NCBI GenBank assembly: GCA_015061765.1
Contig: SUVZ01000011.1
Location: forward strand, 1-23,585
Length of the DNA: 23,585 nucleotides
Direction of reading: 5' to 3'
Origin: Lentisphaerota bacterium
GTDB taxonomy: Bacteria; Verrucomicrobiota; Kiritimatiellia; RFP12; UBA1067
Every line of letters begins with the position of its first letter. Position 1 is the first letter of the stretch. The position numbers and the translations under genes are program-made. Below, one piece after another: positions 7,194 to 14,249 of this stretch. Under the pieces are notes generated by a model, which ran no database searches, was not told the origin of the DNA, and worked only from the letters and a program-made list of their open reading frames with translations.

Positions 7194-7221
7194 TTATTAC
7201 GCCATTTATTACGTCATCCTG
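7194..7221 (-). repeat. 28-bp direct repeat, copy 1 (second fic linker)
   Basis: 27 of 28 bases match 7281-7308, 87 bp away (29 codons). It encodes DDVINGVI. Shorter related pieces (TTATTACGTC, TTTATCCCGACAT) fill the interval, so the linker is a degenerate tandem repeat. Confidence 0.85.
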
Positions 7222-7280
7222 TCGGTTTATTACGTCGTCAACATGTTTTATCCCGACATTTATCCCGACATCGGGCTTGT

Positions 7281-7308
7281 TTATTACGCCATTTATTACG
7301 TCATTCTG
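7281..7308 (-). repeat. 28-bp direct repeat, copy 2 (second fic linker)
   Basis: Matches 7194-7221 with one difference. Recombination between the copies would remove 87 bp without changing the frame. The copy lies immediately after the point where the Fic catalytic core is missing. Confidence 0.85.
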
Positions 7309-7778
7309 GGCAAAATCGTATGCCAGCGTTTTTTCAATCTCGGATTCGATTTCGTAATCGACCGTGTCGCCGTTGAGGACCCATTCGCGCTTTGAGATAT
7401 TGACGGTGCGAATGCTGCCGGCATGCGGGAATACGCCCTCGAAAATTTGACCGTGCAGGGCAATGTAGAACTCCGGGACGAGACGGAAGGACGGAGAACG
7501 GATGAGCTGGTTGATTCTCGCGGAAACCTTGTCTGCCTCGACCGTATCTTCGGGAATGTCGTGTTCGCCCCTGACTTCGTAATACTCATCGACAAGCCGA
7601 CGGGCTTCATCGGCGGAAATCTCGCCCTCGATGTTTCGTTTCGCGGTCTCGATGAGGTAGTGCGACGGCTTGAGCCCATCGACATCCTGAAGGCCGATGG
7701 CCGTCGCCCAGCCGTACGCACGTTCGCGGCGCCCCGGCTCTTCAGCTTCGTAGTACTTGTCAAAATCGGTCATTCCCT

Positions 7779-8961
7779 TCACCTCCTCGTCACCAAATCG
7801 TATGGCGTCTGGCGGAACTCGATCTTCAACGCTTCCAATGTCGAAGCCATCAAACGACACGCCTCGCCATAGACGACAATTTTCTCACATTCGGGAGGGC
7901 GAGCGTCCACGCGAGCCGCCGCCAAATCCGCCTGTATCACCTCCAACGTCTTGCGCGTCAGCACATTGCCCCCATTCACGCTTCTGTCCTTGAGGATGCC
8001 GTTGTACAGAAGCACATACGCCGTTCCCCCATGTACGCCAAGCACCGTGGATTTGCCTAATGTTGCCATTGTGGAAGTGTTGCCAATACCAATGTTGCCA
8101 TTTCCCAATTGGGAACTGGCATTGGCAACTGGCAACATTTTCACATTGGGAACATTCCATCCCCGCCCCGTCTCCTGCCACCAGATATGTGCCGCAAGAA
8201 CATCGTATGGTATCGACTCGGAAAGCTGCCCTTTCTCGTCCAGCAGCGCCCCGCCAAGCTCGTAGTAGCGAAGCCCGCCACCGCCGTTCCACTTGACCGC
8301 CTTGGAGATTCCTCCCTGCTCGCCGTCCACGACTTTCTTCAACCTGACTGCACAATGCGTCTTGGCGTGTTCGCCCATCTCAATGCCAATCCACCGCCGT
8401 CCCATCTTGTGCGCAACTGCCGCCGTCGTTCCGCTTCCCAAGAACGAATCAAGAACCAAGTCGCCCTCGTCCGTCGCAATCTCCAACACACGCTTAATCA
8501 AACGCTCTGGCTTCGGCGTGGCAAACGGTGACTGCCCGTCAAACACCTTAAGGACTTCCTTCTTCGCCTCGTCCGTATGACCGACATCCTTGTATTCAAA
8601 CAGATTCGTTGGTGGCACGTCGCCGACTGCGGAAAGATAAGTCTTTCGCGCAATTCCACCCATGCCTTTTTTGCTGAAAAAGAACATTGGCCATTGTCCG
8701 CGTTTCAGAACATTCTTTGCCGCGTTCTTCGATTCCTCTATCGACTTCATAAGCATGATAGCACGGACACCCTTGCGCACCTCGTCGCTACCTACGCCGC
8801 AGATTGCAGCCCGCTTCCAGCGCCTCCAGATTATCGCCATGCACAAGAACATTGTCGCCCGAACAATACGACAGCGCCTTGTCCTCGCGTAGAATCTTCA
8901 TGACGACCTCCTTGACGGACTTCGTCGCTTTTTCCCTTCCCATCCAATTTAGCGTTGGCAT
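7779..8961 (-). pseudogene. Type III-like DNA methyltransferase (mod), middle deleted and frameshifted
   Basis: The ATG at 8961 has AAGGAGA upstream and begins MPTLNWMGREKATKSVKEVV. The frame reaches VHGDNLEALE, normally followed by the DPPY catalytic motif of beta-class methyltransferases, then breaks at about 8795-8810. A second frame continues from GSDEVRKGVRAIMLMKSIEE through TPKPERLIKRVLEIA and the SAM-binding motif LVLDSFLGSGTTAAVAHKMG to a normal C-terminus at 7779. About 250 residues, including DPPY, are gone, so it should not methylate. The C-terminal portion (357 codons from 8852) is open and could be made as a fragment. The fic start follows its stop by 5 nt. Confidence 0.83.
8050..8160 (-). 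repeat. Low-complexity repeat block in the mod C-terminal region
   Basis: Degenerate copies of TTGCCA, CATTGG and TTGGGAAC recur in both orientations, with a perfect 14-bp palindrome TTCCCAATTGGGAA at 8102-8115. It encodes SSQLGNGNIGIGNTSTM. Such sequence looks like an inserted or expanded microsatellite within a coding region. Confidence 0.65.
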
Positions 8962-9075
8962 CTTCGACTCTCCTTCAGCAAACAGGTTCAACGCGGTAAA
9001 AAACCGCCAACAAAACCAAGGCGCATCTTACGCCCCCTTTCGCAACAGCCATAAGACAAGTCCCTTGTGATAATT
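8962..9075 (-). other. Gap between mrr and mod, no recognised gene
   Basis: 114 bp holding the mod Shine-Dalgarno and a weak ACAAG/CTTGT inverted repeat at about 9056-9068. A 25-codon frame starting MAVAKGGV is present, but nothing supports it as a gene. No clear -10 element was seen, so mod may have been co-transcribed with mrr. Confidence 0.4.
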
Positions 9076-9993
9076 TCACCCTTCCGAATCATAGAACTCA
9101 TCCAGCACGTAAGTCTGAACAGGCTTGAGATAAAGCTGGTATCGTATGACCAGTTTCACAAGTTCGTTGCCGTCTATCAACGTAATAGGCGAGCCTTCTT
9201 TTGCAGCTGTCCGCGCCGCAGTCGTGAACCTTCCGTTGGTGATGAATACGCCGTAGTCGGCTTGATACTTGTTCATCGCCCCCAAGAACTCGTTGATCTG
9301 CGGTTCACGGACTGGTCCAGCATTATATCGCTTGCATTGTATCACCACACGCGTCGTCCGGAAATCACTCCTATCGATATGGTAACCATATCCGTCTATT
9401 CCGCCGTCATTGCTGACCTGAACACCTTTCTCTGTGAACTCGACCCCCATCTTTGTCAGCAACGCTCTTGAAAACGCCTCGAACTTCTTCGGCGACATTT
9501 TCGCTATCGCGGCAAGCAATTTCTCGTTGATCTCGTCCTTGATCTTTTCTTCGCCCTGCGTTTCCTCTTCGCTGTTGTCAACATCGAATGCCTTTTGCTT
9601 TTTGCTTTTGCTGAGTTCTTCCCAATGTTTCCTCGACGCCTCAATTATCGTCCAGGCATCCAATTTGTCCAAGTCAAGATTCTCGCCCTTTTCCGTCAAC
9701 ACAACAGGCGATGAATGCGTAAACGTAACCAAGCCATTGAACAACAGATCCTTGATGGCGAAGTTGAACTTGAAATTGAATTCCTTATACGAATTTCCTG
9801 TCCTCTTAGACAGCTTAACTTCCTCTGCGTATTCAGCGATCTGATCGTCAATGTCGGCTATGCGTTCCTTTATCTCGGACCGTTCCAGTTGCCCGCCGGC
9901 ATCCTGAAGCACTTTCAGAATAGGCTTGATAAGGTACGCAATCTTTCCATCTGCGGGCAACTTACGCAATTCCTTTTCGCTTTTCTTCTTCAC
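9076..9993 (-). CDS. mrr: Mrr-type (type IV) restriction endonuclease
   Basis: 305 residues from a GTG start at 9993 with AAGGA six bases upstream. Residues 1-110 form the Mrr N-terminal winged-helix domain. A charged linker (120-155) leads to the catalytic domain: FEAFSRALLTKMG, then NDGGIDGYG (D196/D200) and VVIQCKRY (Q219, K221). GVFITNGRFTTAA and ITLIDGNELVKL complete the family pattern. Mrr enzymes cleave modified (methylated) foreign DNA and need no partner methylase. The protein looks complete, unlike its downstream neighbours mod, fic and res. It has its own upstream -10 elements. The symbol reflects family membership; target specificity is unknown. Confidence 0.9.
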   Translation of the reverse strand: MKKKSEKELRKLPADGKIAYLIKPILKVLQDAGGQLERSEIKERIADIDDQIAEYAEEVKLSKRTGNSYKEFNFKFNFAIKDLLFNGLVTFTHSSPVVLTEKGENLDLDKLDAWTIIEASRKHWEELSKSKKQKAFDVDNSEEETQGEEKIKDEINEKLLAAIAKMSPKKFEAFSRALLTKMGVEFTEKGVQVSNDGGIDGYGYHIDRSDFRTTRVVIQCKRYNAGPVREPQINEFLGAMNKYQADYGVFITNGRFTTAARTAAKEGSPITLIDGNELVKLVIRYQLYLKPVQTYVLDEFYDSEG

Positions 9994-10030
9994 TTCTCGT
10001 CCTTTTCGTCGCTATTATCTTTTTGAATGA

Positions 10031-10058
10031 TATTATACCAAAATCTTATACCAAAATC
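10031..10058 (-). promoter_or_regulatory. Tandem -10-like elements upstream of mrr
   Basis: The minus strand contains TTTTGGTATAAGATTTTGGTATAATATC split as two near-copies of TTTTGGTATAA 13 bp apart. The promoter-proximal copy (10032-10040) is a perfect extended -10, 38 nt before the GTG. The distal copy has TATAAG. It could be a duplicated promoter or an operator-like repeat. Confidence 0.55.
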
Positions 10059-10095
10059 AAGCCGTCAAGCGACCTTCCAATTTCTGGGTCAGGCA

Positions 10096-10230
10096 TCACT
10101 TGCCCCCTTTGGATGTCTTGCAGGGTGCGGATTTCTTTTTCGTCTTTGGCGGCGACAGGGCGCGAAGTGCAATGACCTCATCGACGGCAGCGCATTCACA
10201 TTGCAATTCAATGTTAAGTTCCACTCTAAC
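10096..10230 (-). pseudogene. Second copy of the YhcG/DUF1016 C-terminal tail
   Basis: About 41 codons reading ELNIELQCECAAVDEVIALR then ALSPPKTKKKSAPCKTSKGG, ending at TGA (10096). The intact gene's tail reads ELQMELMRERAAIEEAMALR then ALPPPEPKKKSAPRKTSKGR, so the two are clearly homologous. A TAA lies just upstream in frame and the nuclease domain is absent. It is debris of a second, diverged yhcG-like gene in the same orientation, 7.5 kb from the intact one. Confidence 0.85.
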
Positions 10231-10309
10231 TTACTGGCCTCATCGAAATAGCGCTGCCTCGCATTTTCGTTTTCGACTGTTATAGGAGTATTGAATGCGG
10301 TTTTGTCAT
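10223..10309 (-). pseudogene. Fragment of an unidentified gene start (MTK-AFN type)
   Basis: From the ATG at 10309 the direct frame ends after nine codons. One added A in the AAAA run (as in copy A near 4840) would give MTKTAFNTPITVENENARQR followed by YFDEASKLEW, joining the YhcG tail debris. It is a decayed 5' end of an island gene; the family is not recognised. The rest of the 10231-10471 gap shows no gene, only a decayed promoter (GGCATAATC at about 10345) and an isolated GTATAAT at 10400-10406. Confidence 0.45.
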
Positions 10310-10354
10310 TTTGCCTGTTATGATTCCATCATTTGCATGTGTGTGGATTATGCC
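10291..10354 (-). repeat. Island leader/promoter repeat, copy B
   Basis: Matches 4830-4893 (copy A) over about 64 bp, and its continuation to 10380 matches 6178-6214 (copy C). In this copy the -10 has decayed to GCATAAT. Copies A and B bracket a 5.4 kb segment carrying both fic genes, mod-res and mrr. Confidence 0.65.
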
Positions 10355-10471
10355 TGACACTGCCGCTTTTATGCACAGAATGCCCGTGCATTGATGCAAA
10401 TTATACGGACTAGGCGGCAACCTCTTCGTGCGTCTTCAGAGTTCAAGTTTTAAAGGCTTCACGCAAGAACC

Positions 10472-11638
10472 TTAAATATTGCATATTCTGCCTACCACAG
10501 CCGCAAAGTTCTCTGCTCCCTTCAGTATCTCAATATCAACACGAAGGTAATAGCACGGGACAGGAGTCGTTTCAAGGCGAGGGAAACGCACTGCATCCTT
10601 TTCCGTCGTTATGAGAGCCTCTGCACCCAAATCTGCCGTTTTGTTCAACGCATAGATGATTTCACTCGAATCATAGCGGTGATGGTCAGCATAGCGTTCA
10701 CACCATATGACCCTTGCACCGAGTTTTCTGAGTGAATCCTCAAATCCCTGAGGCACGGCAATGCCCGAAAGCGTCGTAAGAGTCTTTCCCTTCAGCCAAT
10801 CCAAGGGCAGTTCTTCACGACTCCATACATCCTTCAGCATACGCGGCGCATGACGGCATTCTATAATCTCCGCCTTCGAGTTGAATTCGCGAATCCGCCC
10901 GACAACCTCGTCTGTCTTTCCGTCAGATTTGGTCAGGAATATCACATCCGCTCTGGAAATATGCTCTGCCGGCTCGCGTAAAACACCTCGGGGAAGCATG
11001 TGACCGTTTCCGAACGGATTGGTCTTGTCGACCAGCACCACCTCCAACGAGTGCTTCAGGCGTTGGTACTGAAAACCGTCGTCAAGTATAAGTGTGTCAC
11101 ACCCAAACCGGCGAACAGCCCATCGTCCTGCTTTCACGCGGTTTCTGTCCACAAGCACGCAGACGCCGGGAAGATTCGATGCAAGCATATAGGGTTCGTC
11201 GCCACCGGTCGCGGCATCAAGCAACACATGATGTCCGTCAGACACCACGAGCGGCGGATCTATCACCTGGGTAAATGTACGCTGCCACCAAGGAGCCTCC
11301 TTGCGGCGGTAACCGCGAGAGAGAATGGCGACCTTCCGCCCAGCCGCAGTCAATTCCCGTGCGAACTTCTCTGTAACAGGCGTTTTGCCAGTACCGCCCG
11401 CCGTAACGTTTCCAATGGATATCACCTGACATCCAAGTGGAAATCTGCGCAAAACGCCAATATCGTAAAACCAGTATCTTATCGCAACAACAAAACGGAA
11501 TATGCACGAAAAACCATAAAGCACTGCAAGCAACACACGTATAGGCCCAGACTGGTCCTTATCTGCGCCAGGCTGCTGGATTATGCGCACCAGATAGTGT
11601 TCCAACCGCTCTATTCTGCTTACCTTTGCTTTCCTCAT
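10472..11638 (-). CDS. lpxK: Tetraacyldisaccharide 4'-kinase (lipid A synthesis)
   Basis: 388 residues from ATG 11638; a TTG two codons earlier is possible. LpxK phosphorylates the 4' position of the lipid A disaccharide on the inner face of the cytoplasmic membrane, using ATP. A hydrophobic N-terminal segment (about 33-58) fits its membrane association. The P-loop is [11 protein letters not shown] (76-86), followed by [22 protein letters not shown] (183-196) and [20 protein letters not shown] (204-223), all classic LpxK blocks. The C-terminal [10 protein letters not shown] is also conserved. It is intact and stands alone. The -10 element ends 8 nt before the ATG, so the mRNA should be leaderless. 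Its presence shows that the host makes lipid A. Confidence 0.95.
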   Translation of the reverse strand: MRKAKVSRIERLEHYLVRIIQQPGADKDQSGPIRVLLAVLYGFSCIFRFVVAIRYWFYDIGVLRRFPLGCQVISIGNVTAGGTGKTPVTEKFARELTAAGRKVAILSRGYRRKEAPWWQRTFTQVIDPPLVVSDGHHVLLDAATGGDEPYMLASNLPGVCVLVDRNRVKAGRWAVRRFGCDTLILDDGFQYQRLKHSLEVVLVDKTNPFGNGHMLPRGVLREPAEHISRADVIFLTKSDGKTDEVVGRIREFNSKAEIIECRHAPRMLKDVWSREELPLDWLKGKTLTTLSGIAVPQGFEDSLRKLGARVIWCERYADHHRYDSSEIIYALNKTADLGAEALITTEKDAVRFPRLETTPVPCYYLRVDIEILKGAENFAAVVGRICNI

Positions 11639-11646
11639 TGCCAAAC

Positions 11647-11655
11647 ATTATATCA
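11647..11655 (-). promoter_or_regulatory. Extended -10 of lpxK, leaderless arrangement
   Basis: The minus strand reads TGTGATATAATGTTTGGCA then ATG. The TATAAT hexamer ends 8 nt before the start codon, so transcription should begin at or next to the A of ATG. No Shine-Dalgarno sequence is possible. The rlmB promoter has the same TGTGATATAAT. Confidence 0.7.
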
Positions 11656-11769
11656 CATTTCCGACACTTAAACGCGAAATACATGCGCCCTAGTCCACTA
11701 TCTCACCGGATTGTGCGATGCAGGAACTGAACTCGCCGGGTGTCTGTGATGAGAAATGCACAGAGCGTT

Positions 11770-11890
11770 TCAATACTTCTCGATGGCAACGCTCGCCATC
11801 TGAAGATTCAGGCACTGGCGGACATCACCGTCTGAGATGTCAAGCACATGACATCCGGACGAATAGTCGGAATAGTCCTTGATCGGATCC
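11770..11890 (-). other. Possible C-terminal gene fragment after the lysozyme-like gene
   Basis: The 238-bp gap between lpxK and the lysozyme-like gene holds a start-less frame ending at TGA (11770). It includes DPIKDYSDYSSGCHVLDISD and then GDVRQCLNLQMASVAIEKY. The composition looks protein-like, but no ATG, family or partner frame was identified. It may be the displaced tail of a lost gene. Nothing else was seen in 11656-11769. Confidence 0.3.
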
Positions 11891-13006
11891 TCATTTCTTC
11901 ACTTTTTTCCTGATGGCGACAAAGCGTCCGGGGTCCTTCGCTCTGGCCATGATGTGATCCGCATATGTCTCACTGTAGCTGCGTCCATCTACCATTTCAT
12001 CATGCCGCCCGTTATATCGGCGAAGTGCGGTACGCCAATCGTCAAATACGCCCTTCGGTCTACGCGAGGCGGGCTGACCGCTGACTCCGAATCCCTTTCG
12101 GACAAGAAACTTTATCGCAGCTTTGATGTTTTCCTCGGCCGTACCCTCATTGCGCTTCGACGGTTTCTTAAGTCCAACCTTCTCCTTTGCGTCACTCCAG
12201 TCGCCCGGAACGTTGACCTGCTCCGGATCGACACCCCAAGCCGCAATGGATTTCGCGTCACGTCCCCCCGTCTCTTCTATCATTTGCGACTTGACCATGG
12301 CGGTGGTGATCGGCGGGATGCGCCTTGCCTGCTCAGGTGTCGCACCAGCCCATGCCGCCCTGTTGCGGTTGAACTCATCCACGCACCGAACGATCAGTGC
12401 GTCATGTTCCTGATAACGGTCATCCTCGAACCCTTTGAACACAGGAACGCGCCGCACGCGCCATTCCGCGGCACGATCCGCAATCGTCGCAAAAACGGGA
12501 TCCCCCTTCTCCGGCTTGGATTTCGCCGTCTGCGCCGCCAGCCAACGTCTGTGTATGCGCCGATATATTCTCTCCATCCTCCCAAGAACCTCGCGTTCTG
12601 ACGGCGTAACAAACCGGTCGTCAAAATGCAAATATCCGTACCTGTCGAAGGCGAAACGGTTGTTGAGCACATCAACCTCGAATGCGATTCCGGCGGTGGA
12701 CATCGGTTCCTCCTCGATACCCTGCGCCTTCAGCCTTGCGATATGAACACTGCGCCGCTCCCCGGAACGCTGAATCACCCGCATTACATCCATGAACACC
12801 TGGGCAATCTCAATCCATTCGTCAGGACGTATCTGGACGGACGAGGCGGCAAGCTCCCCGCGCACATCACCCTTCGGATTGAACCTCACCGCAGAATTCA
12901 CGAGTTCGCCAAGAAAATCCGCCTGCGCAATGGTCGGCTGCTGCGTTACGCCTGACAAAGACATCACCGCCATCATTGCGGCAATGCTGATGCCGACACT
13001 TCTCAT
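11891..13006 (-). CDS. Exported lysozyme/SLT transglycosylase-like protein
   Basis: 371 residues. The ATG at 13006 has AAGGAGG six bases upstream and gives a signal peptide (MRSVGISIAAMMAVMSLSGV..., likely cleaved after QPTIAQA). The middle (about 40-210) is unassigned. The C-terminal 150 residues resemble the lysozyme fold of lytic transglycosylases: AMVKSQMIEETGG (putative catalytic Glu), a GTAEENIKAAIKFLVRKGFG helix, and WRTALRRYNGRHDE followed by YSETYADHIMARA. It would be expected to cut peptidoglycan in the periplasm. Its start overlaps the stop of the 62-codon gene by 4 nt. The fold call rests on motif order only. Confidence 0.55.
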   Translation of the reverse strand: MRSVGISIAAMMAVMSLSGVTQQPTIAQADFLGELVNSAVRFNPKGDVRGELAASSVQIRPDEWIEIAQVFMDVMRVIQRSGERRSVHIARLKAQGIEEEPMSTAGIAFEVDVLNNRFAFDRYGYLHFDDRFVTPSEREVLGRMERIYRRIHRRWLAAQTAKSKPEKGDPVFATIADRAAEWRVRRVPVFKGFEDDRYQEHDALIVRCVDEFNRNRAAWAGATPEQARRIPPITTAMVKSQMIEETGGRDAKSIAAWGVDPEQVNVPGDWSDAKEKVGLKKPSKRNEGTAEENIKAAIKFLVRKGFGVSGQPASRRPKGVFDDWRTALRRYNGRHDEMVDGRSYSETYADHIMARAKDPGRFVAIRKKVKK

Positions 13007-13191
13007 GCCTTGCCTCCTTGGACCGCCAAACAGACCAGAAGCGCCTTTTTGCCCGCCCGGCAACGAAGAAGTGTGGAGGGCGTCGCTGCCTCGGAATTTG
13101 ACACGCTCATCTGCGTGGAGACGCTCAACGGAACTAGATGGCTCTTGCACATCTCGACAACATCCCGGTCCGCCACGGTGAAGGCGTCCAC
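13003..13191 (-). CDS. Small protein of unknown function (62 aa)
   Basis: Starts with GTG at 13191, 7 nt after the stop of the SGNH hydrolase, and ends in ATGA overlapping the lysozyme-like start. This spacing suggests translational coupling within an operon. Codon choice is GC-rich like the neighbours. It contains VADRDVVEMCKSHLVPLSV and CRAGKKALLVCLAVQGGKA; no signal peptide or membrane segment is evident and the family is not recognised. A truncated downstream piece of a larger gene is an alternative. Confidence 0.42.
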   Translation of the reverse strand: MDAFTVADRDVVEMCKSHLVPLSVSTQMSVSNSEAATPSTLLRCRAGKKALLVCLAVQGGKA

Positions 13192-13198
13192 TTCAACA

Positions 13199-14185
13199 CT
13201 ATTTTGAGGCCTTGAGCGCGTCGCGAGCGCACTCGCGCATCAACTTCGCATCGGCCACCGGCAATCCTTTCGGACAATATGTGAAGGTCGTGGGATCGAC
13301 ATCGAACAGGAAGCCAAGCCAGACGCACGCCTGAAGATAATGCCCTCTAGCGTTAAAGTGCGAAAAGTCGCAACGCAGTTTTATCTTTTCCCAGTCCTTC
13401 TGCTTTCCTTTGCGGCCCTGCTTCCATGCAGAGGATCCGACGACATCGCCGTGGAAGTCCAACGTTCCAGGCTTCTTGATATTGCTGATTTCTTCGCGGG
13501 TCAACAACTTGCCGTAATCGACAGGCAGACGATCACGAAACAGCTGGACCGCGTCTGCAGTCGGGATGATCCTGAGACTGTGCTTGGCGGCCAGCTGCGC
13601 ATACGACTTCTTGAGAGCCTCATACATTCCCTTCGGCGTCATTTTCCACTTTTCCAGACGCACAGCATAGGGTGAATAGCTCCATGTCTGCTGAATGACG
13701 ATCTCCGCCTGAGGGGCGAGTTCCCGGATCTTCGATATCAGATTGTCCGCATACGGCTGATAGGTGTCATAGAACGCGCTCTTGCCGCTCGCCTGCTGGA
13801 TGGTGACAATATCCCACTTGTCGGCGACGAGCATGTCCGTGACGTTCGCACGCTTCGGAAACTTAGCCTCTCCGCCAGACGCCAGGCTCGGCATTATGCC
13901 ATAGGGCTTGAAGCTTTTATCACCGGATTTCTCCACATTCGACCAATGCCTGTCAAACGGGCATCCACCGATTCCGCATTGTACGATATCAAGCCTAAGG
14001 CCAGCCTTCTTAGCCATAGCCGGCGTTTCGCGCATTACACTTCCGGTAAAGGAATTTCCTATCATAAGCACCTTGAGTGGTTTCCTGTCACGCGCCCCAC
14101 CATCCTTTGCTGCTTCCCGCGCCAACAACGAACCCATCGACACGCAAATGCCTACAAAAACCATGATCCGTTTAATCCATCTCAT
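13199..14185 (-). CDS. Secreted SGNH/GDSL-type hydrolase (DUF4886-like)
   Basis: 328 residues. The ATG at 14185 has GAAAGGA eight bases upstream; another ATG at 14191 is too close to it. A signal peptide (1 to about 22) is followed by KVLMIGNSFTGSV, with Ser45 the likely nucleophile. GIGGCPFDRHWSNVEKSG supplies the second block. CDFSHFNARGHYLQACVWLG near the C-terminus holds the conserved His with its Asp three residues before it. The family includes esterases that remove acyl groups from sugars, so deacetylation of glycans is a reasonable guess for an enzyme beside a GH27 galactosidase. It has its own -10 (14226) but also follows GH27 closely. Confidence 0.78.
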   Translation of the reverse strand: MRWIKRIMVFVGICVSMGSLLAREAAKDGGARDRKPLKVLMIGNSFTGSVMRETPAMAKKAGLRLDIVQCGIGGCPFDRHWSNVEKSGDKSFKPYGIMPSLASGGEAKFPKRANVTDMLVADKWDIVTIQQASGKSAFYDTYQPYADNLISKIRELAPQAEIVIQQTWSYSPYAVRLEKWKMTPKGMYEALKKSYAQLAAKHSLRIIPTADAVQLFRDRLPVDYGKLLTREEISNIKKPGTLDFHGDVVGSSAWKQGRKGKQKDWEKIKLRCDFSHFNARGHYLQACVWLGFLFDVDPTTFTYCPKGLPVADAKLMRECARDALKASK

Positions 14186-14225
14186 TTTCATTATCCTTTC
14201 TCTTATCATATGATTTTGACCGAGT

Positions 14226-14231
14226 ATTATA
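14226..14231 (-). promoter_or_regulatory. -10 element of the SGNH hydrolase gene
   Basis: The minus strand reads TGTTGTATAATACTC, with TATAAT 40 nt before the ATG at 14185. It lies in the gap after the GH27 stop, so the SGNH, 62-aa and lysozyme-like genes can be transcribed separately from GH27. Confidence 0.5.
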
Positions 14232-14249
14232 CAACATATTGGGCAGTTC

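Larger units (their letters stand above)
7001..7773 (-). pseudogene. Second Fic-type gene: catalytic core deleted, winged helix out of frame
   Basis: The ATG at 7773 has GAGGAGG upstream; the continuous frame stops at 7162 (203 residues). The N-terminus matches the intact Fic protein closely: inhibitor helix ETAKRNIEGEIS (42-53), and ALHGQIFEGVFPHAGSIR. After TLAYDF (149-154) the catalytic segment with the H-x-F-x-x-G-N loop is missing and a repeated DVINGVI linker follows. Past the (AG)6 tract another frame (to TAA at 7001) encodes a winged helix, with LSAMKLADLIGVKHRQAQRI and RKNGRWVFGG. It ends 4 nt before res. Thus a 2-nt shift separates linker and DNA-binding domain. Catalytic activity is not expected; DNA binding might be possible if the frames were joined. 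Confidence 0.78.

Noticed and set aside
7190..7320. Possible CRISPR-like array from the repeated TTATTACGTCAT units
   Set aside because: Units are short, irregular and in frame with the second fic gene; there are no uniform spacers or cas genes.
9050..9070. Possible rho-independent terminator after mrr
   Set aside because: The ACAAG/CTTGT stem is only 5-6 bp and lacks a following T tract in the transcription direction.
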